From positions 1-22,880 of the forward strand of contig CAZLOV010000028.1 in assembly GCA_964561235.1 (NCBI GenBank): 22,880 nt of DNA, written 5' to 3'. The notes below the pieces were generated by a model. That model did not search any database and was not told where the DNA came from. It worked only from the letters and a program-made list of their open reading frames with translations. Of this stretch, positions 8,336-15,664 are shown in pieces. Within the stretch, counting starts at the first letter, position 1. The number at the start of each line of letters is the position of its first letter. Position numbers and translations under genes: made by a program. Source of the stretch: JBCBSP01 sp964561235. GTDB lineage: Bacteria; Pseudomonadota; Alphaproteobacteria; Caulobacterales; Maricaulaceae.

Positions 8336-8420
8336 CGCCGACGCTCCACCGCCAAGCCCTCTTGAAAGGTGCGGGAAAGGGGCCGACTCTCAGGCCTTCG
8401 CAATCGCAACAGAGGCCCCT
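8321..8420 (+). promoter_or_regulatory. Structured serA leader with partial glycine-riboswitch-like motifs
   Basis: The ~120 nt before serA contain, in this order, GGGAGACC (8323-8330), a perfect 12-bp palindrome GTCGGCGCCGAC (8331-8342), ACTCTCAGGC (8386-8395) and ACAGAGG (8409-8415). Glycine aptamers carry GGAGAG, GCCGAAGG, CUCUCAGG and ACAGAGG in the same order. However, AAGGAGCAA is missing here, the P3 hairpin would be very short, and no 5' CCUCU partner precedes GGGAGA. A stem AGGGGC (8378-8383) / GCCCCT (8415-8420), with CTCT (8387-8390) / AGAG (8411-8414) inside it, could sequester the region just upstream of the serA start. I regard this as a structured leader of unproven type. Confidence 0.3.
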
Positions 8421-8425
8421 GCGCC

Positions 8426-9676
8426 ATGACCGCCGAAGCCGTTCGCGCTCGATCCGACGCCCCCCGCGCCCTGCTCGTCGAAAATGTTCATCCCGAGGCT
8501 GACGGCGTGCTGTCCGGCTTCGGGCCGGTGGCGATCGACCGGCTGCCCGGCTCGCCGGCGCGCGCGGAGCTTGAGGCGGCCATGTCCGGGGCCTCGCTCC
8601 TGGGCATCCGCTCGCGCACCCATGTCGACGATGCCTTGCTGGCGCTGGCGCCCGACCTGCTCGCGGTGGGCTGCTTCTGCATCGGCACCAATCAGGTCGA
8701 TCTCGACGCCGCCGCGCGACGAGGCGTGCCCGTCTTCAACGCCCCCTTCGGCAATACGCGGTCGGTCGCCGAACTGACCATGGCGAGCGTCATCATGCTG
8801 ATGCGCCGGATTCCGGAAAAGATGTTCGCCATCGAGCGCGGCGACTGGCTGAAGACGGCGGAGGGCGCCTACGAGGTCCGCAAGAAAAAGCTCGGCATCG
8901 TCGGCTACGGCAATATCGGCGCGCAGCTTTCCGTCATCGCTTCCGCGCTGGGCATGCACGTCTATTTCTACGACGTCGCGCCCAAGCTTGCCCACGGCAA
9001 CGCCCGGCGCACGGAAAGCCTCGAGTCGCTTCTGGAGACGTGCGATGCGGTCACCCTGCATGTGCCCTCCACCCCGGAAACGCGCAACATGATGTCGGCC
9101 GAGCGCATCGCGCGGATGAAGAAGGGTGCGATCCTCATCAACCAGGCGCGCGGCGATCTGGTCGATGTCGACGCGCTCGCCGCAGCTCTCAAGTCCGGTC
9201 ACCTGTCCGGCGCGGCCGTCGACGTCTTTCCGGTCGAGCCGAAGTCCAAGGACGAAGCCTTCTCGAGCCCGCTGGTCGGCTGCCCCAACGTGCTGCTGAC
9301 CCCGCATATCGGCGGTTCGACGGCGGAAGCCCAGGCCGCCATCGGGCAGGACGCGGCCATGAAGCTCGGCAAGTATCTCTATGAAGGCGCCACCGGCCAT
9401 GCGGTGAATTTCCCCGAGGTGGAGCCCGGCGCGATCCGGCCCGGCCGCACCCGCCTTTGCGTTCCCCACCTGAACAAGCCCGGCTTTCTCTCGCGGTTGA
9501 ACGCAACCGCCGGCGAAGGCGGGCTGAACGTCGCGAGCCAGTATCTGCAGACCGAAGGCGAGTACGGTTATGCGGTCGCGGATCTGGAAGGGCCGATCCC
9601 GTCGGGCTTTCTTGATGCGGTCGTGGCGCTGGAAGGCGTCATCCGGGCGCGGCTGATACCGGGGCCGGGCCTCTAG
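8426..9676 (+). CDS. serA: D-3-phosphoglycerate dehydrogenase with C-terminal ACT domain
   Basis: A 416-aa SerA of the E. coli-like length class. The NAD-binding GIVGYGNIGAQ (157-167), catalytic R242 in NQARGDLVD, and H294 in LTPHIGGST mark a D-isomer 2-hydroxyacid dehydrogenase. The C-terminal ~80 residues (LSRLNATAGEGGLNVASQ onward) form a single ACT domain that in this family senses L-serine for feedback inhibition. It oxidises 3-phosphoglycerate, the first step of serine synthesis. ATG 8426 follows a structured leader; an upstream GTG at 8369 adds residues without family support. The last codon overlaps the convergent phosphatase gene at CTAG. N-terminal RSRTHV (62-67) is the substrate-binding part. 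Confidence 0.95.
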   Translation: MTAEAVRARSDAPRALLVENVHPEADGVLSGFGPVAIDRLPGSPARAELEAAMSGASLLGIRSRTHVDDALLALAPDLLAVGCFCIGTNQVDLDAAARRGVPVFNAPFGNTRSVAELTMASVIMLMRRIPEKMFAIERGDWLKTAEGAYEVRKKKLGIVGYGNIGAQLSVIASALGMHVYFYDVAPKLAHGNARRTESLESLLETCDAVTLHVPSTPETRNMMSAERIARMKKGAILINQARGDLVDVDALAAALKSGHLSGAAVDVFPVEPKSKDEAFSSPLVGCPNVLLTPHIGGSTAEAQAAIGQDAAMKLGKYLYEGATGHAVNFPEVEPGAIRPGRTRLCVPHLNKPGFLSRLNATAGEGGLNVASQYLQTEGEYGYAVADLEGPIPSGFLDAVVALEGVIRARLIPGPGL

Positions 9677-10341
9677 CGCAGCAGGTAGGCCCGCAGCGCG
9701 TCGACATCGTCGGCGAAGGCGGGCGACCTGGCGGCCACCGCTTCGCGCCGTTTGACGCCGCCAAACCCGATGAAGGCGTCCGCAGCGCCGCCCTCGAAGG
9801 CTTCATAGTCGGTCATGCCGTCGCCGACCATCACCGCCGCCGCGGCGTCATGGGCGACCCGCAGCCGGCGCACGGCTTCCGCCTTGCCGCCCGATCTCGA
9901 AAGCGGGTTGGAGCGGTCGAAGCCGCTTACGCGCTCGCCGGAGAACGTAAACGTGTTCGCCCGGATCGAGCCGGCCTCGAAGCCGAGATCCATCAGGACG
10001 GATCCGACCAGATCGAGAAACCCGCCCGAGACCGCGGCGACCGAAACGCCCCGGCGGCGCAGATCCGACACCAGCCCGTCCATGCCGGGCGTGACTTCCG
10101 CGCGCAGGGCGTCGGCTGCGGTCTGGATGTCGCTGCGCGCGAAGCCGACGAGCGCAAGGCGCGCATCGAGCGAGTCGCGGAAATCGAGCTCGCCGTTCAT
10201 GCCGCGGTCGGTGATCTCCGACAGGCGCGCAAGCCGGTCCGCGCCGTCGGCTGCGGCGTCAAGCACGCGGCGCGCCGCGAAGTCGAGGCTCTCCACGCGC
10301 AGGAGCGTGGAGTCCACGTCGAAGACGATGAGACGGGCCAT
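9673..10341 (-). CDS. HAD-superfamily phosphatase, phosphoserine phosphatase-like
   Basis: A 222-aa HAD hydrolase. Motif I is FDVDST with nucleophile D8 and D10, motif II is S105 in AAVSGGF, the motif III lysine is K153, and motif IV is GDGMTDYEA with D174 and D178. The helical cap, with EITDRGMNGELDF (residues 42-54), matches SerB-type enzymes (usual signature MN/MTGEL-FRESL). The likely reaction is dephosphorylation of phosphoserine, the last step of the pathway begun by SerA, whose gene converges on this one with shared stop bases. Whether it is the main SerB of the cell or a paralogue cannot be told, so no symbol is given. Confidence 0.82.
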   Translation of the reverse strand: MARLIVFDVDSTLLRVESLDFAARRVLDAAADGADRLARLSEITDRGMNGELDFRDSLDARLALVGFARSDIQTAADALRAEVTPGMDGLVSDLRRRGVSVAAVSGGFLDLVGSVLMDLGFEAGSIRANTFTFSGERVSGFDRSNPLSRSGGKAEAVRRLRVAHDAAAAVMVGDGMTDYEAFEGGAADAFIGFGGVKRREAVAARSPAFADDVDALRAYLLR

Positions 10342-10410
10342 GACGGAGATCGGCTGGCGGGAAACAGGTTTACGTCCGGCTATGGCTCAGAACGCCGGCG
10401 AGGTAAAGCG

Positions 10411-11079
10411 CTAGCCCGCCGCAGCAACTCCGGTTCCGATCGGACACGCCACGCCAGTGCCCGCGATGCCGCAATAGCCGTTCGGGTTCTTAGCCAGATA
10501 TTGCTGGTGATAGTCTTCCGCAAAGTAGAACGGTCCGGCTTCGCGGATCTCCGTCGTCACCGCGCCCCGGCCCGCTGCGGACAGGGCCGCGGCGTAGGCG
10601 CCTGCGGAGCTTTCCGCGGCGGCCTTCTGCAACGGCGTCGTCCAGTAGATCGCCGAGCGGTACTGGGTGCCGACATCATTGCCCTGGCGCATGCCCTGGG
10701 TCGGATCATGGTTCTCCCAGAACGCCTTCAGCAGGGTCTCAAACGGCACGATCGACGGGTCAAAGACCACCAGGACCACCTCGGTGTGGCCTGTCGCGCC
10801 GGAGCACACTTCCTCATAGGTCGGATTGGGAGTGATCCCGCCGGCATAGCCCGCCGCCGTGACCCACACGCCTTCGATGTTCCAGAAGATGCGCTCGACG
10901 CCCCAGAAACAGCCCATCGCAAAGATCGCGGTCTCCAGATGGTCGGGATACGGCCCCTTCAGCGCGCGGCCGTTGACGAAATGGGTCTGCGCCGTCGGGA
11001 TCGCCTGAAGCCGGCCCTTGAGCGCCTGATCGGCGGGGACGAGCTCGTGCTTCCAGGGTTTGGCCGCAAACAGGGACAT
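10411..11079 (-). CDS. msrA: Peptide-methionine (S)-S-oxide reductase MsrA
   Basis: A 222-aa MsrA. The catalytic motif is AMGCFWGVE with C57 and E62, followed by YAGG, TGHTEVV and FYFAEDYHQQYL, all invariant in the family. The C-terminal NGYCGIAGTGVACP contains recycling cysteines. The N-terminal ~50 residues before the core match the longer E. coli-type MsrA. I use ATG 11079; the frame extends far upstream over the exchanger gene, but that part is an antisense shadow. The enzyme repairs methionine-S-sulfoxide in proteins using thioredoxin. No signal peptide is seen, so it is cytosolic. Confidence 0.95.
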   Translation of the reverse strand: MSLFAAKPWKHELVPADQALKGRLQAIPTAQTHFVNGRALKGPYPDHLETAIFAMGCFWGVERIFWNIEGVWVTAAGYAGGITPNPTYEEVCSGATGHTEVVLVVFDPSIVPFETLLKAFWENHDPTQGMRQGNDVGTQYRSAIYWTTPLQKAAAESSAGAYAAALSAAGRGAVTTEIREAGPFYFAEDYHQQYLAKNPNGYCGIAGTGVACPIGTGVAAAG

Positions 11080-11215
11080 GAGCGATGGCCTCCGAAAAAA
11101 CATCTTGGACGTGTAAATAGGAAGGATGCGCGACGGCGTCATCCCGGGCCTGCCGGCGCTCGCGTCAGCGTGATTCTCCATCCGCCGGCCCGGACGCGGA
11201 AAGCCCGCCTGTTTC

Positions 11216-12172
11216 ATGGATTTCCTCTTCATCGCCGCCGGCCTCGTCATCCTCGTCGCCGCCGGTGACGCGCTGGTGCGCGGCGCCGCCGGGCTCGCCG
11301 CCCGGCTCGGAGTTTCGCCCCTGCTCGTGGGGCTTGTCGTGGTGGGCTTCGGCACGTCCGCCCCGGAGCTCACCACCTCGGTCTCCGCGTCGCTGGCGGA
11401 TGCGCCCGGCGTCGCCGTCGGCAATGTCGTCGGCTCCAACATCGCCAATATTCTGCTCATTCTGGGTCTCGCCGCCCTGCTCTCCCCGATCGCGGTGAAG
11501 CAGGCGGCCTTCCGGCGCGACGGAACCGCGCTTGCGATGGCGACCATCCTCGCCATCGCGCTTTTGCTGCTGGCCCCGATGACCCGGCTGACCGGCGCGG
11601 CGATGGTGCTCGCCCTCTTCGCCTATATCGCCCTGTCCTACGTTCTGGACCGGCGCAGCCGCACCGCGCCCGCCGCCGCCCTCCACGAGGCCGAGGCCGC
11701 CAGCGTCACGCCGCCGGCCTCGGCCCTGCTGGGCGTTGTTCTGCTGGCGGCGGGCCTGGCGGGCGTGATCGGCGGCGCGTGGCTGCTGGTTGAGGGCGCA
11801 GTCGCTCTGGCGAGCGCGCTGGGGGTGTCGCAGGCGCTTATCGGGCTGACCGTCGTGGCGATCGGGACCTCGCTGCCGGAGCTTGCCGCGAGCCTCAGCG
11901 CGGCGCGCAAGGGGGAGGGCGACATCGCCTTCGGCAATATCATCGGCTCCAACATCTTCAACGCGCTGGGCATTCTGGGCGCAGCGGCGATCAGCCGGCC
12001 GTTCGATCCGCCCAACTCCATTCTGGGCCTCGACGTCTGGGTGATGCTGGCTGTGACCGCGCTTCTGATCGTGTTCGCGCTGACGGGCGCACGGATCGAC
12101 CGCCGCGAAGGCGCGATCCTGCTCCTGCTTTACGCCGGCTATATCGCCGCGACCGCCGGGTTGGCCGGCTAG
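11216..12172 (+). CDS. Calcium/sodium antiporter (CaCA family, YrbG-like)
   Basis: A 318-aa inner-membrane exchanger with about ten hydrophobic segments in two inverted repeats. Repeat 1 has GFGTSAPELTTSV and GNVVGSNIANILLILG; repeat 2 has AIGTSLPELAASL and GNIIGSNIFNALGILG. These are the alpha-1 and alpha-2 ion-binding motifs of the Ca2+:cation antiporter superfamily. The middle loop (around residues 140-165, RRSRTAPAAALHEAEA) is hydrophilic. ATG 11216 starts directly with the first membrane helix. It is probably monocistronic and converges on the DUF533 gene. The preferred ion cannot be read from sequence. Confidence 0.92.
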   Translation: MDFLFIAAGLVILVAAGDALVRGAAGLAARLGVSPLLVGLVVVGFGTSAPELTTSVSASLADAPGVAVGNVVGSNIANILLILGLAALLSPIAVKQAAFRRDGTALAMATILAIALLLLAPMTRLTGAAMVLALFAYIALSYVLDRRSRTAPAAALHEAEAASVTPPASALLGVVLLAAGLAGVIGGAWLLVEGAVALASALGVSQALIGLTVVAIGTSLPELAASLSAARKGEGDIAFGNIIGSNIFNALGILGAAAISRPFDPPNSILGLDVWVMLAVTALLIVFALTGARIDRREGAILLLLYAGYIAATAGLAG

Positions 12173-12188
12173 CGCCGCGCGCGCGGCG
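12173..12188. terminator. Perfect 16-bp GC palindrome between convergent genes
   Basis: CGCCGCGC directly abuts its reverse complement GCGCGGCG, 1 bp after the exchanger stop and 6 bp before the DUF533 stop. As RNA it can form a 6-bp GC stem with a GCGC loop from either strand. There is no T-run, so a bidirectional terminator role is only suggested by its position. Confidence 0.3.
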
Positions 12189-12194
12189 GGCCGC

Positions 12195-12875
12195 CTAGGC
12201 CGGCGGCGCCGCCTCGGCGGCGGCGTGGATTTCCGCAACCAGATCGTCGGGCAGCTCCAGCCGCGCGGCCAGCATGGCGAGATAGGCCTTTTCCGCCGGC
12301 GTGTCGGCTTCGATGGCGACCAGAGAGGCGGCGTAGATCTCGGCGGCGTGTTCGGGCGTGTCGGCGCCGGCGACCACGGCGTTGACGTCCAGCGGCGCGG
12401 AAAGCTCGTCGAAGACGAAGGCCTTCGCCGACCCGTCAAGGTCCATGGCGTTGAGGCGCTCGAAGATCGCCTGCTTCTCCTCGGCGTCGATCTTCCCATC
12501 CGCCTTGGCGGCGGCGATCATCGCGCGCACCAGCGCCTTGCCCAGCGCATCGGCCCGGGCTTCGTCGGACGGGGCGGGCAGGAAGGCGCTGTCCTGCGGC
12601 GCGGCGTCGTAATCGGCTCCGGGCGCCGCGCCGGACGGCGCGGCCGCGCCCGCCTGGGCGTTCTGGCGGCTCTTGTTCCAGGCGTGATAGGCCAGACCGC
12701 CAATGGCGGCGACCGCGCCGTACTTTGCCGCCTTGCCCATCATCTTGCGGCCCGACTTGCCCATGAGCATGGAGGCGGCGAGACCCGCCGCAAGACCGCC
12801 CCCGCCGGCCATGGCCGTGCGCCGCGCGTTGGGATCGTTCTGAAGCGCGTTGAGGATGCCGTTGACGTCGAACAT
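12195..12875 (-). CDS. DUF533 / TerB-like membrane-associated protein (YebE family)
   Basis: A 226-aa protein starting MFDVNGILNALQNDP, as do YebE-type DUF533 proteins. A glycine/alanine-rich, moderately hydrophobic segment (GGGGLAAGLAASMLMG and YGAVAAIGGLAYHAW, residues ~23-70) is followed by a low-complexity Ala/Pro/Gly linker. The TerB-like helical domain (about 105-220) carries MIAAAKADGKIDAEEKQAIF, in which the two acidic residues of DGKID-EE are the usual metal-binding positions of TerB folds. I chose ATG 12875; upstream in-frame codons lack family similarity. Function is unknown, possibly envelope-linked. It is transcribed towards the exchanger gene. Confidence 0.82.
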   Translation of the reverse strand: MFDVNGILNALQNDPNARRTAMAGGGGLAAGLAASMLMGKSGRKMMGKAAKYGAVAAIGGLAYHAWNKSRQNAQAGAAAPSGAAPGADYDAAPQDSAFLPAPSDEARADALGKALVRAMIAAAKADGKIDAEEKQAIFERLNAMDLDGSAKAFVFDELSAPLDVNAVVAGADTPEHAAEIYAASLVAIEADTPAEKAYLAMLAARLELPDDLVAEIHAAAEAAPPA

Positions 12876-13019
12876 GGGCGGGCGGGGCTCCTTGTGCCGA
12901 GTGGGTGCGTCTTGCGCTGACAAATCCGCGTTCAAGTGGGTCGCACAGGGCGCGCGCGCAAGATTGAAGGCGCCGATTTCCCGGGCTGTTCCGGGGCGGC
13001 GGGACAAGGCGCAGCGCGC

Positions 13020-13047
13020 TTGACGGCACGGGCGGTTTCGCTAGGGT
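13020..13047 (+). promoter_or_regulatory. Sigma-70 promoter of tRNA-Ser
   Basis: A TTGACG -35 box (13020-13025), 16-bp spacer and TAGGGT -10 box (13042-13047) end 14 bp before the mature tRNA 5' end, the expected geometry for a strong housekeeping tRNA promoter. Confidence 0.65.
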
Positions 13048-13061
13048 CCGCGGCCTTGCGA

Positions 13062-13151
13062 GGTGAGGTGGCCGAGTGGTCGAAGGCGCACGCCTGGAAC
13101 GCGTGTAGGCGGGCAACCGTCTCGTGGGTTCGAATCCCACCCTCACCGCCA
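13062..13151 (+). tRNA. tRNA-Ser (anticodon GGA)
   Basis: A 90-nt tRNA with long variable arm. The acceptor stem GGTGAGG (13062-13068) pairs with CCTCACC (13141-13147). The anticodon loop is CTGGAAC in the stem GCACGC/GCGTGT region, giving anticodon GGA for UCC/UCU. The variable arm and the T-arm GTGGGTTCGAATCCCAC are intact. The discriminator G is followed by an encoded CCA. This is the last recognisably core gene before the phage-derived region, so its 3' end is a candidate integration site. Confidence 0.97.
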
Positions 13152-13184
13152 CAAGTCATTGAAAATAAAGATAAAAACAGATCG

Positions 13185-13201
13185 CGCGGGATATTCCCGC
13201 G
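13185..13201 (+). terminator. Hairpin downstream of tRNA-Ser
   Basis: CGCGGGA (13185-13191) and TCCCGCG (13195-13201) form a perfect 7-bp stem with a 3-nt TAT loop, 34 bp after the tRNA CCA. The T-run after it is poor (TCGTT). It could end the tRNA transcript. A second hairpin, ATCGGG/CCCGAT followed by TTT, lies at 13303-13319. Confidence 0.45.
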
Positions 13202-13261
13202 TCGTTCCGCACGTTACCCTGATCAGCGAAAACAGAGACCGGCGGATACCGCTCGACTCCG

Positions 13262-13291
13262 GGCGGTTTTCGGCCTGTGTCTCAAACCGCC
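13262..13291. repeat. 8-bp inverted repeat GGCGGTTT/AAACCGCC
   Basis: GGCGGTTT (13262-13269) and AAACCGCC (13284-13291) are separated by 14 nt, inside the 351-bp gene-less interval between tRNA-Ser and the recombinase. It may be part of an attachment site or a terminator for the leftward recombinase operon; nothing decides between these. Confidence 0.4.
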
Positions 13292-13317
13292 AAAACGGCC
13301 AGATCGGGTAGCCCGAT

Positions 13318-13477
13318 TTCCCTGATTTGCGGGAAACTACAGGGTAATTCTGCGATTTCAGTGGTTTTCGCGATTATCTCGACAGAGATAGCGCAGTGTT
13401 TACAGGGAGTTGGCGCGTAAATTCCCTAAGCTCGGAACAGGGAAAACACATTCCCTGATAAGGCTCAGAACAGGGAA
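13318..13477. repeat. Cluster of CAGGGAA/TTCCCTG motifs between tRNA-Ser and the serine recombinase
   Basis: Four exact copies of CAGGGAA, on either strand, occur at 13318-13324 (-), 13438-13444 (+), 13451-13457 (-) and 13471-13477 (+). Single-mismatch copies are at 13340, 13403 and 13422. The second and third form an inverted pair around AACACA. The related pair CCCTGATAAGGC and GCCTGATCAGCC lies at 13453-13464 and 13485-13496. The stretch is richer in A/T than its surroundings and lacks a convincing gene. It is the non-coding end of the element next to the recombinase, so it may hold recombinase-binding or attachment sequences. Confidence 0.6.
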
Positions 13478-13502
13478 CTGGCGTTGCCTGATCAGCCAAT
13501 CT

Positions 13503-15221
13503 TTAGTCGAAGCCGAACGCGGCTTCCTGCGCGGTCCAATCCAAGGGGATCTCGCTTGTCAGAAGTTTCTGCAGCGAGAGGTCAGCGGGTTGGCCGCCGG
13601 TGATGACGGCCTGAGTGATTTTGGGAGAAAGAAGCGCCAGGCGGATCCGCTGCCGGATGGGTGAGTCCGTCCATCCGTATCGCCGGCCGATGGCGGCCAT
13701 GGAGGTTCCGCGGCGGACTTCATCGAGCCATTGATGCGCCAGCGCGAGCGCGCGGATGAGGGTCTGATCGGGTTCGCGCTCGGTGCGGCCTGTGACGATC
13801 TTCGTCTCGACGCCGCGCCGGCGCAGCGTGAATGGACGGACGAACGCAAGCGCGTCGTCGTGGAACGCCTGCGGGGTCTCGGCGTTGTTTCCTAGAGCTT
13901 CAGCGAGCCCCGCTTCGCTCAACCGGATGCGCAGTTCTCCCGGCGCCACTTCGATGCGTTCGACCAGCGCCTTGAGCTGGGCGTCGCGGTCGACCGTCAA
14001 GGCGGAATACAGCCTCTTCAGCGCTCCTTGCGCGCGATAGAGCAGTACGGGATCGTCCGTTGCGAAGAGGCCTTCCGCGCCGGTCTCCGTGAGATGATCG
14101 GCGATCGCGTCTGCGACGGCGCGCTCAAGCTTCGCTGCGGGCAGCCGCCAGCCGGTTGGATCGTGCGGCTCGCTGGTCCGTGCGAGCAGCCGGCCGGAGA
14201 CATAATAGCGCCGCCGGATGGATCCGCCGTCGGTGCGGGTCTTGGTCGAGTGGCTCGGGGTTAGCCGATCGCCGGTCTCGTCGAACAGCCGGCCGGTGAG
14301 CGGGGAGGATCGGTGTGCCGCGTTCAGCGTTCCGGTCGCCTTGTCTCTTACCCGGCGGGTGGCGCGTCCATGGCGCTGGAGCGTCTCCTGGACCGTGTTC
14401 CAGAGCGCCTCATCGATGATGGCCTCGTGCAGGCCGGGATAGACGATGTCTTTGTGGCGCACGCAGCCGCGATAGATCGGGTTGTGCAACAGGAAATGAA
14501 CCTGGCCCTGGCTGAGCGGGTTGCCGCCGAACCGCCCGCCGCTTTCAAAGGCGCGTCGCTTTGACCGGATGCCGTGGTCTTTGGCGAGGTCCGCGGTGCG
14601 GATGAGATCGGCGGTCCGGGCGTAGGTCTGGAAGATGAAGCGGACCTGTTCGGCTTCGGCAGGGTTGATCATGAGCCGGCAGGGATCGCGCGCATCCGGG
14701 TTCACGTCATAGCCGAGCGGCACCATGCCGCCCATCCACATCCCCTTCTTCTTCGAGGCTGCGATCTTGTCGCGGATGCGTTCGCCGGTGACCTCGCGTT
14801 CGAACTGCGCGAACGACAGGAGGACATTGAGCGTCAGCCGGCCCATCGAGGTCGAGGTGTTGAACGCCTGGGTCACCGAGACGAACGAACACCCCGCCTG
14901 GTCGAACCGCTCGACCAGCCGGGCGAAGTCGGCGAGCGAGCGCGTCAGCCGGTCGATCTTGTAGACGACCACCATGTCGATGAGCCCGCGCTCGATATCG
15001 CGCAGCAGTCGCTGAACGCCGTCGCGCTCCAGCGTGGCACCGGAGATCCCCCCGTCGTCGTATCGCGTCTCAAGCAGCCTCCAGCCTTCATGGCGTTGAC
15101 TGGTGATGTAGGCTGCGCACGCCTCGTATTGCGCATCGAGCGAGTTGAACGCCTGGTCGAGGCCCTCTTCAGAGCTCTTTCGGGTATAGACCGCACACCG
15201 GATCGAACGCTTCGCGGTCAC
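13503..15221 (-). CDS. Large serine recombinase (phage-type integrase/resolvase)
   Basis: A 572-aa large serine recombinase. The resolvase domain has Y12-T-R14-K-S16 with S16 as the expected nucleophile, R66 in GATLERDG, and YKIDRLTRS with R91 and R94. A recombinase DNA-binding domain follows (GMVPLGYDV to HNPIYRGCVRHKDIVYPGLH). The usual Cys4 zinc ribbon is not seen: the region LTGRLFDETGDRLTPSHSTK to RRRYYVSGRL has its shape without cysteines. The C-terminal third ends in a helix-turn-helix-like segment (MAAIGRRYGWTDSPIRQRI). The GTG at 15221 overlaps the DUF2924 stop (GTGA), so it is the last gene of the DUF3489-DUF2924-recombinase operon. It probably integrates or excises this element. 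Confidence 0.92.
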   Translation of the reverse strand: MTAKRSIRCAVYTRKSSEEGLDQAFNSLDAQYEACAAYITSQRHEGWRLLETRYDDGGISGATLERDGVQRLLRDIERGLIDMVVVYKIDRLTRSLADFARLVERFDQAGCSFVSVTQAFNTSTSMGRLTLNVLLSFAQFEREVTGERIRDKIAASKKKGMWMGGMVPLGYDVNPDARDPCRLMINPAEAEQVRFIFQTYARTADLIRTADLAKDHGIRSKRRAFESGGRFGGNPLSQGQVHFLLHNPIYRGCVRHKDIVYPGLHEAIIDEALWNTVQETLQRHGRATRRVRDKATGTLNAAHRSSPLTGRLFDETGDRLTPSHSTKTRTDGGSIRRRYYVSGRLLARTSEPHDPTGWRLPAAKLERAVADAIADHLTETGAEGLFATDDPVLLYRAQGALKRLYSALTVDRDAQLKALVERIEVAPGELRIRLSEAGLAEALGNNAETPQAFHDDALAFVRPFTLRRRGVETKIVTGRTEREPDQTLIRALALAHQWLDEVRRGTSMAAIGRRYGWTDSPIRQRIRLALLSPKITQAVITGGQPADLSLQKLLTSEIPLDWTAQEAAFGFD

Positions 15222-15664
15222 GGCCGACTGTCGCCCCGCCGAACCAGTCCGAAGAAGCGCGGGCCCGACCAGTGCGCGCCGGTGATGCGCCGGGCGATGG
15301 AGGACAGGCTGCGGAACCGCTCCTCGCGGTAGAGGAAGCCGCCCTCAACCGCTTCGACGGTATGCAGCACCCCGTTCCATTCCCGCACCAGCCGCGCGCC
15401 GGGCTTGAGCCGCGGTGCGGCCGGCTTGGTTGCTTCGCCCGATGCGATCGCTGTCAGCTTGGCCCGGGTGCGCGCCGACAACCCGCCATAGGCCTGCGCC
15501 TGAAGCTCATAGGCGAGCAGGCGCGCCAGCAAGGCCTGGCTCGCTCCGCGCGGCGGGTCGGTTCCAAGCGCGGCCGTCCATCGCGCAACCAGCTCGGGAC
15601 GCTTCACATCGCGCAGCGCCTCGATCGCGGCGGGATCCAGTTGCGCGCGCGACCGCCGGCTCAT
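15218..15664 (-). CDS. DUF2924 domain-containing protein
   Basis: A 148-aa protein of the DUF2924 family. The N-terminal helical part has RPELVARWTAALGTDPPRGASQ and LLAYELQAQAYGGLS, and the C-terminal part has the beta-rich segment PGARLVREWNGVLHTVEAVEGGFLYREERFRSLSSIARRITGAHWSGPRFFGL. These are the two recurring signatures of the family. It overlaps both neighbours by 4 bp (ATGA with DUF3489, GTGA with the recombinase), so all three are translated together. Known members sit almost always beside large serine recombinases of alphaproteobacterial prophages. A role as recombination accessory factor is inferred from that association alone. Confidence 0.88.
   Translation of the reverse strand: MSRRSRAQLDPAAIEALRDVKRPELVARWTAALGTDPPRGASQALLARLLAYELQAQAYGGLSARTRAKLTAIASGEATKPAAPRLKPGARLVREWNGVLHTVEAVEGGFLYREERFRSLSSIARRITGAHWSGPRFFGLVRRGDSRP

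Noticed and set aside
9850..11268. 472-codon plus-strand frame over the phosphatase and msrA genes
   Set aside because: Antisense to two genes with full catalytic motifs; composition typical of a GC shadow.
11165..12499. 444-codon minus-strand frame over the exchanger gene
   Set aside because: Composition (Arg/Gln/Gly/His) and lack of motifs mark it as antisense shadow of the antiporter.
13318..13477. CRISPR array from the CAGGGAA repeats
   Set aside because: Repeats are only 7 bp, in both orientations and irregularly spaced; no spacer-repeat periodicity and no cas genes.
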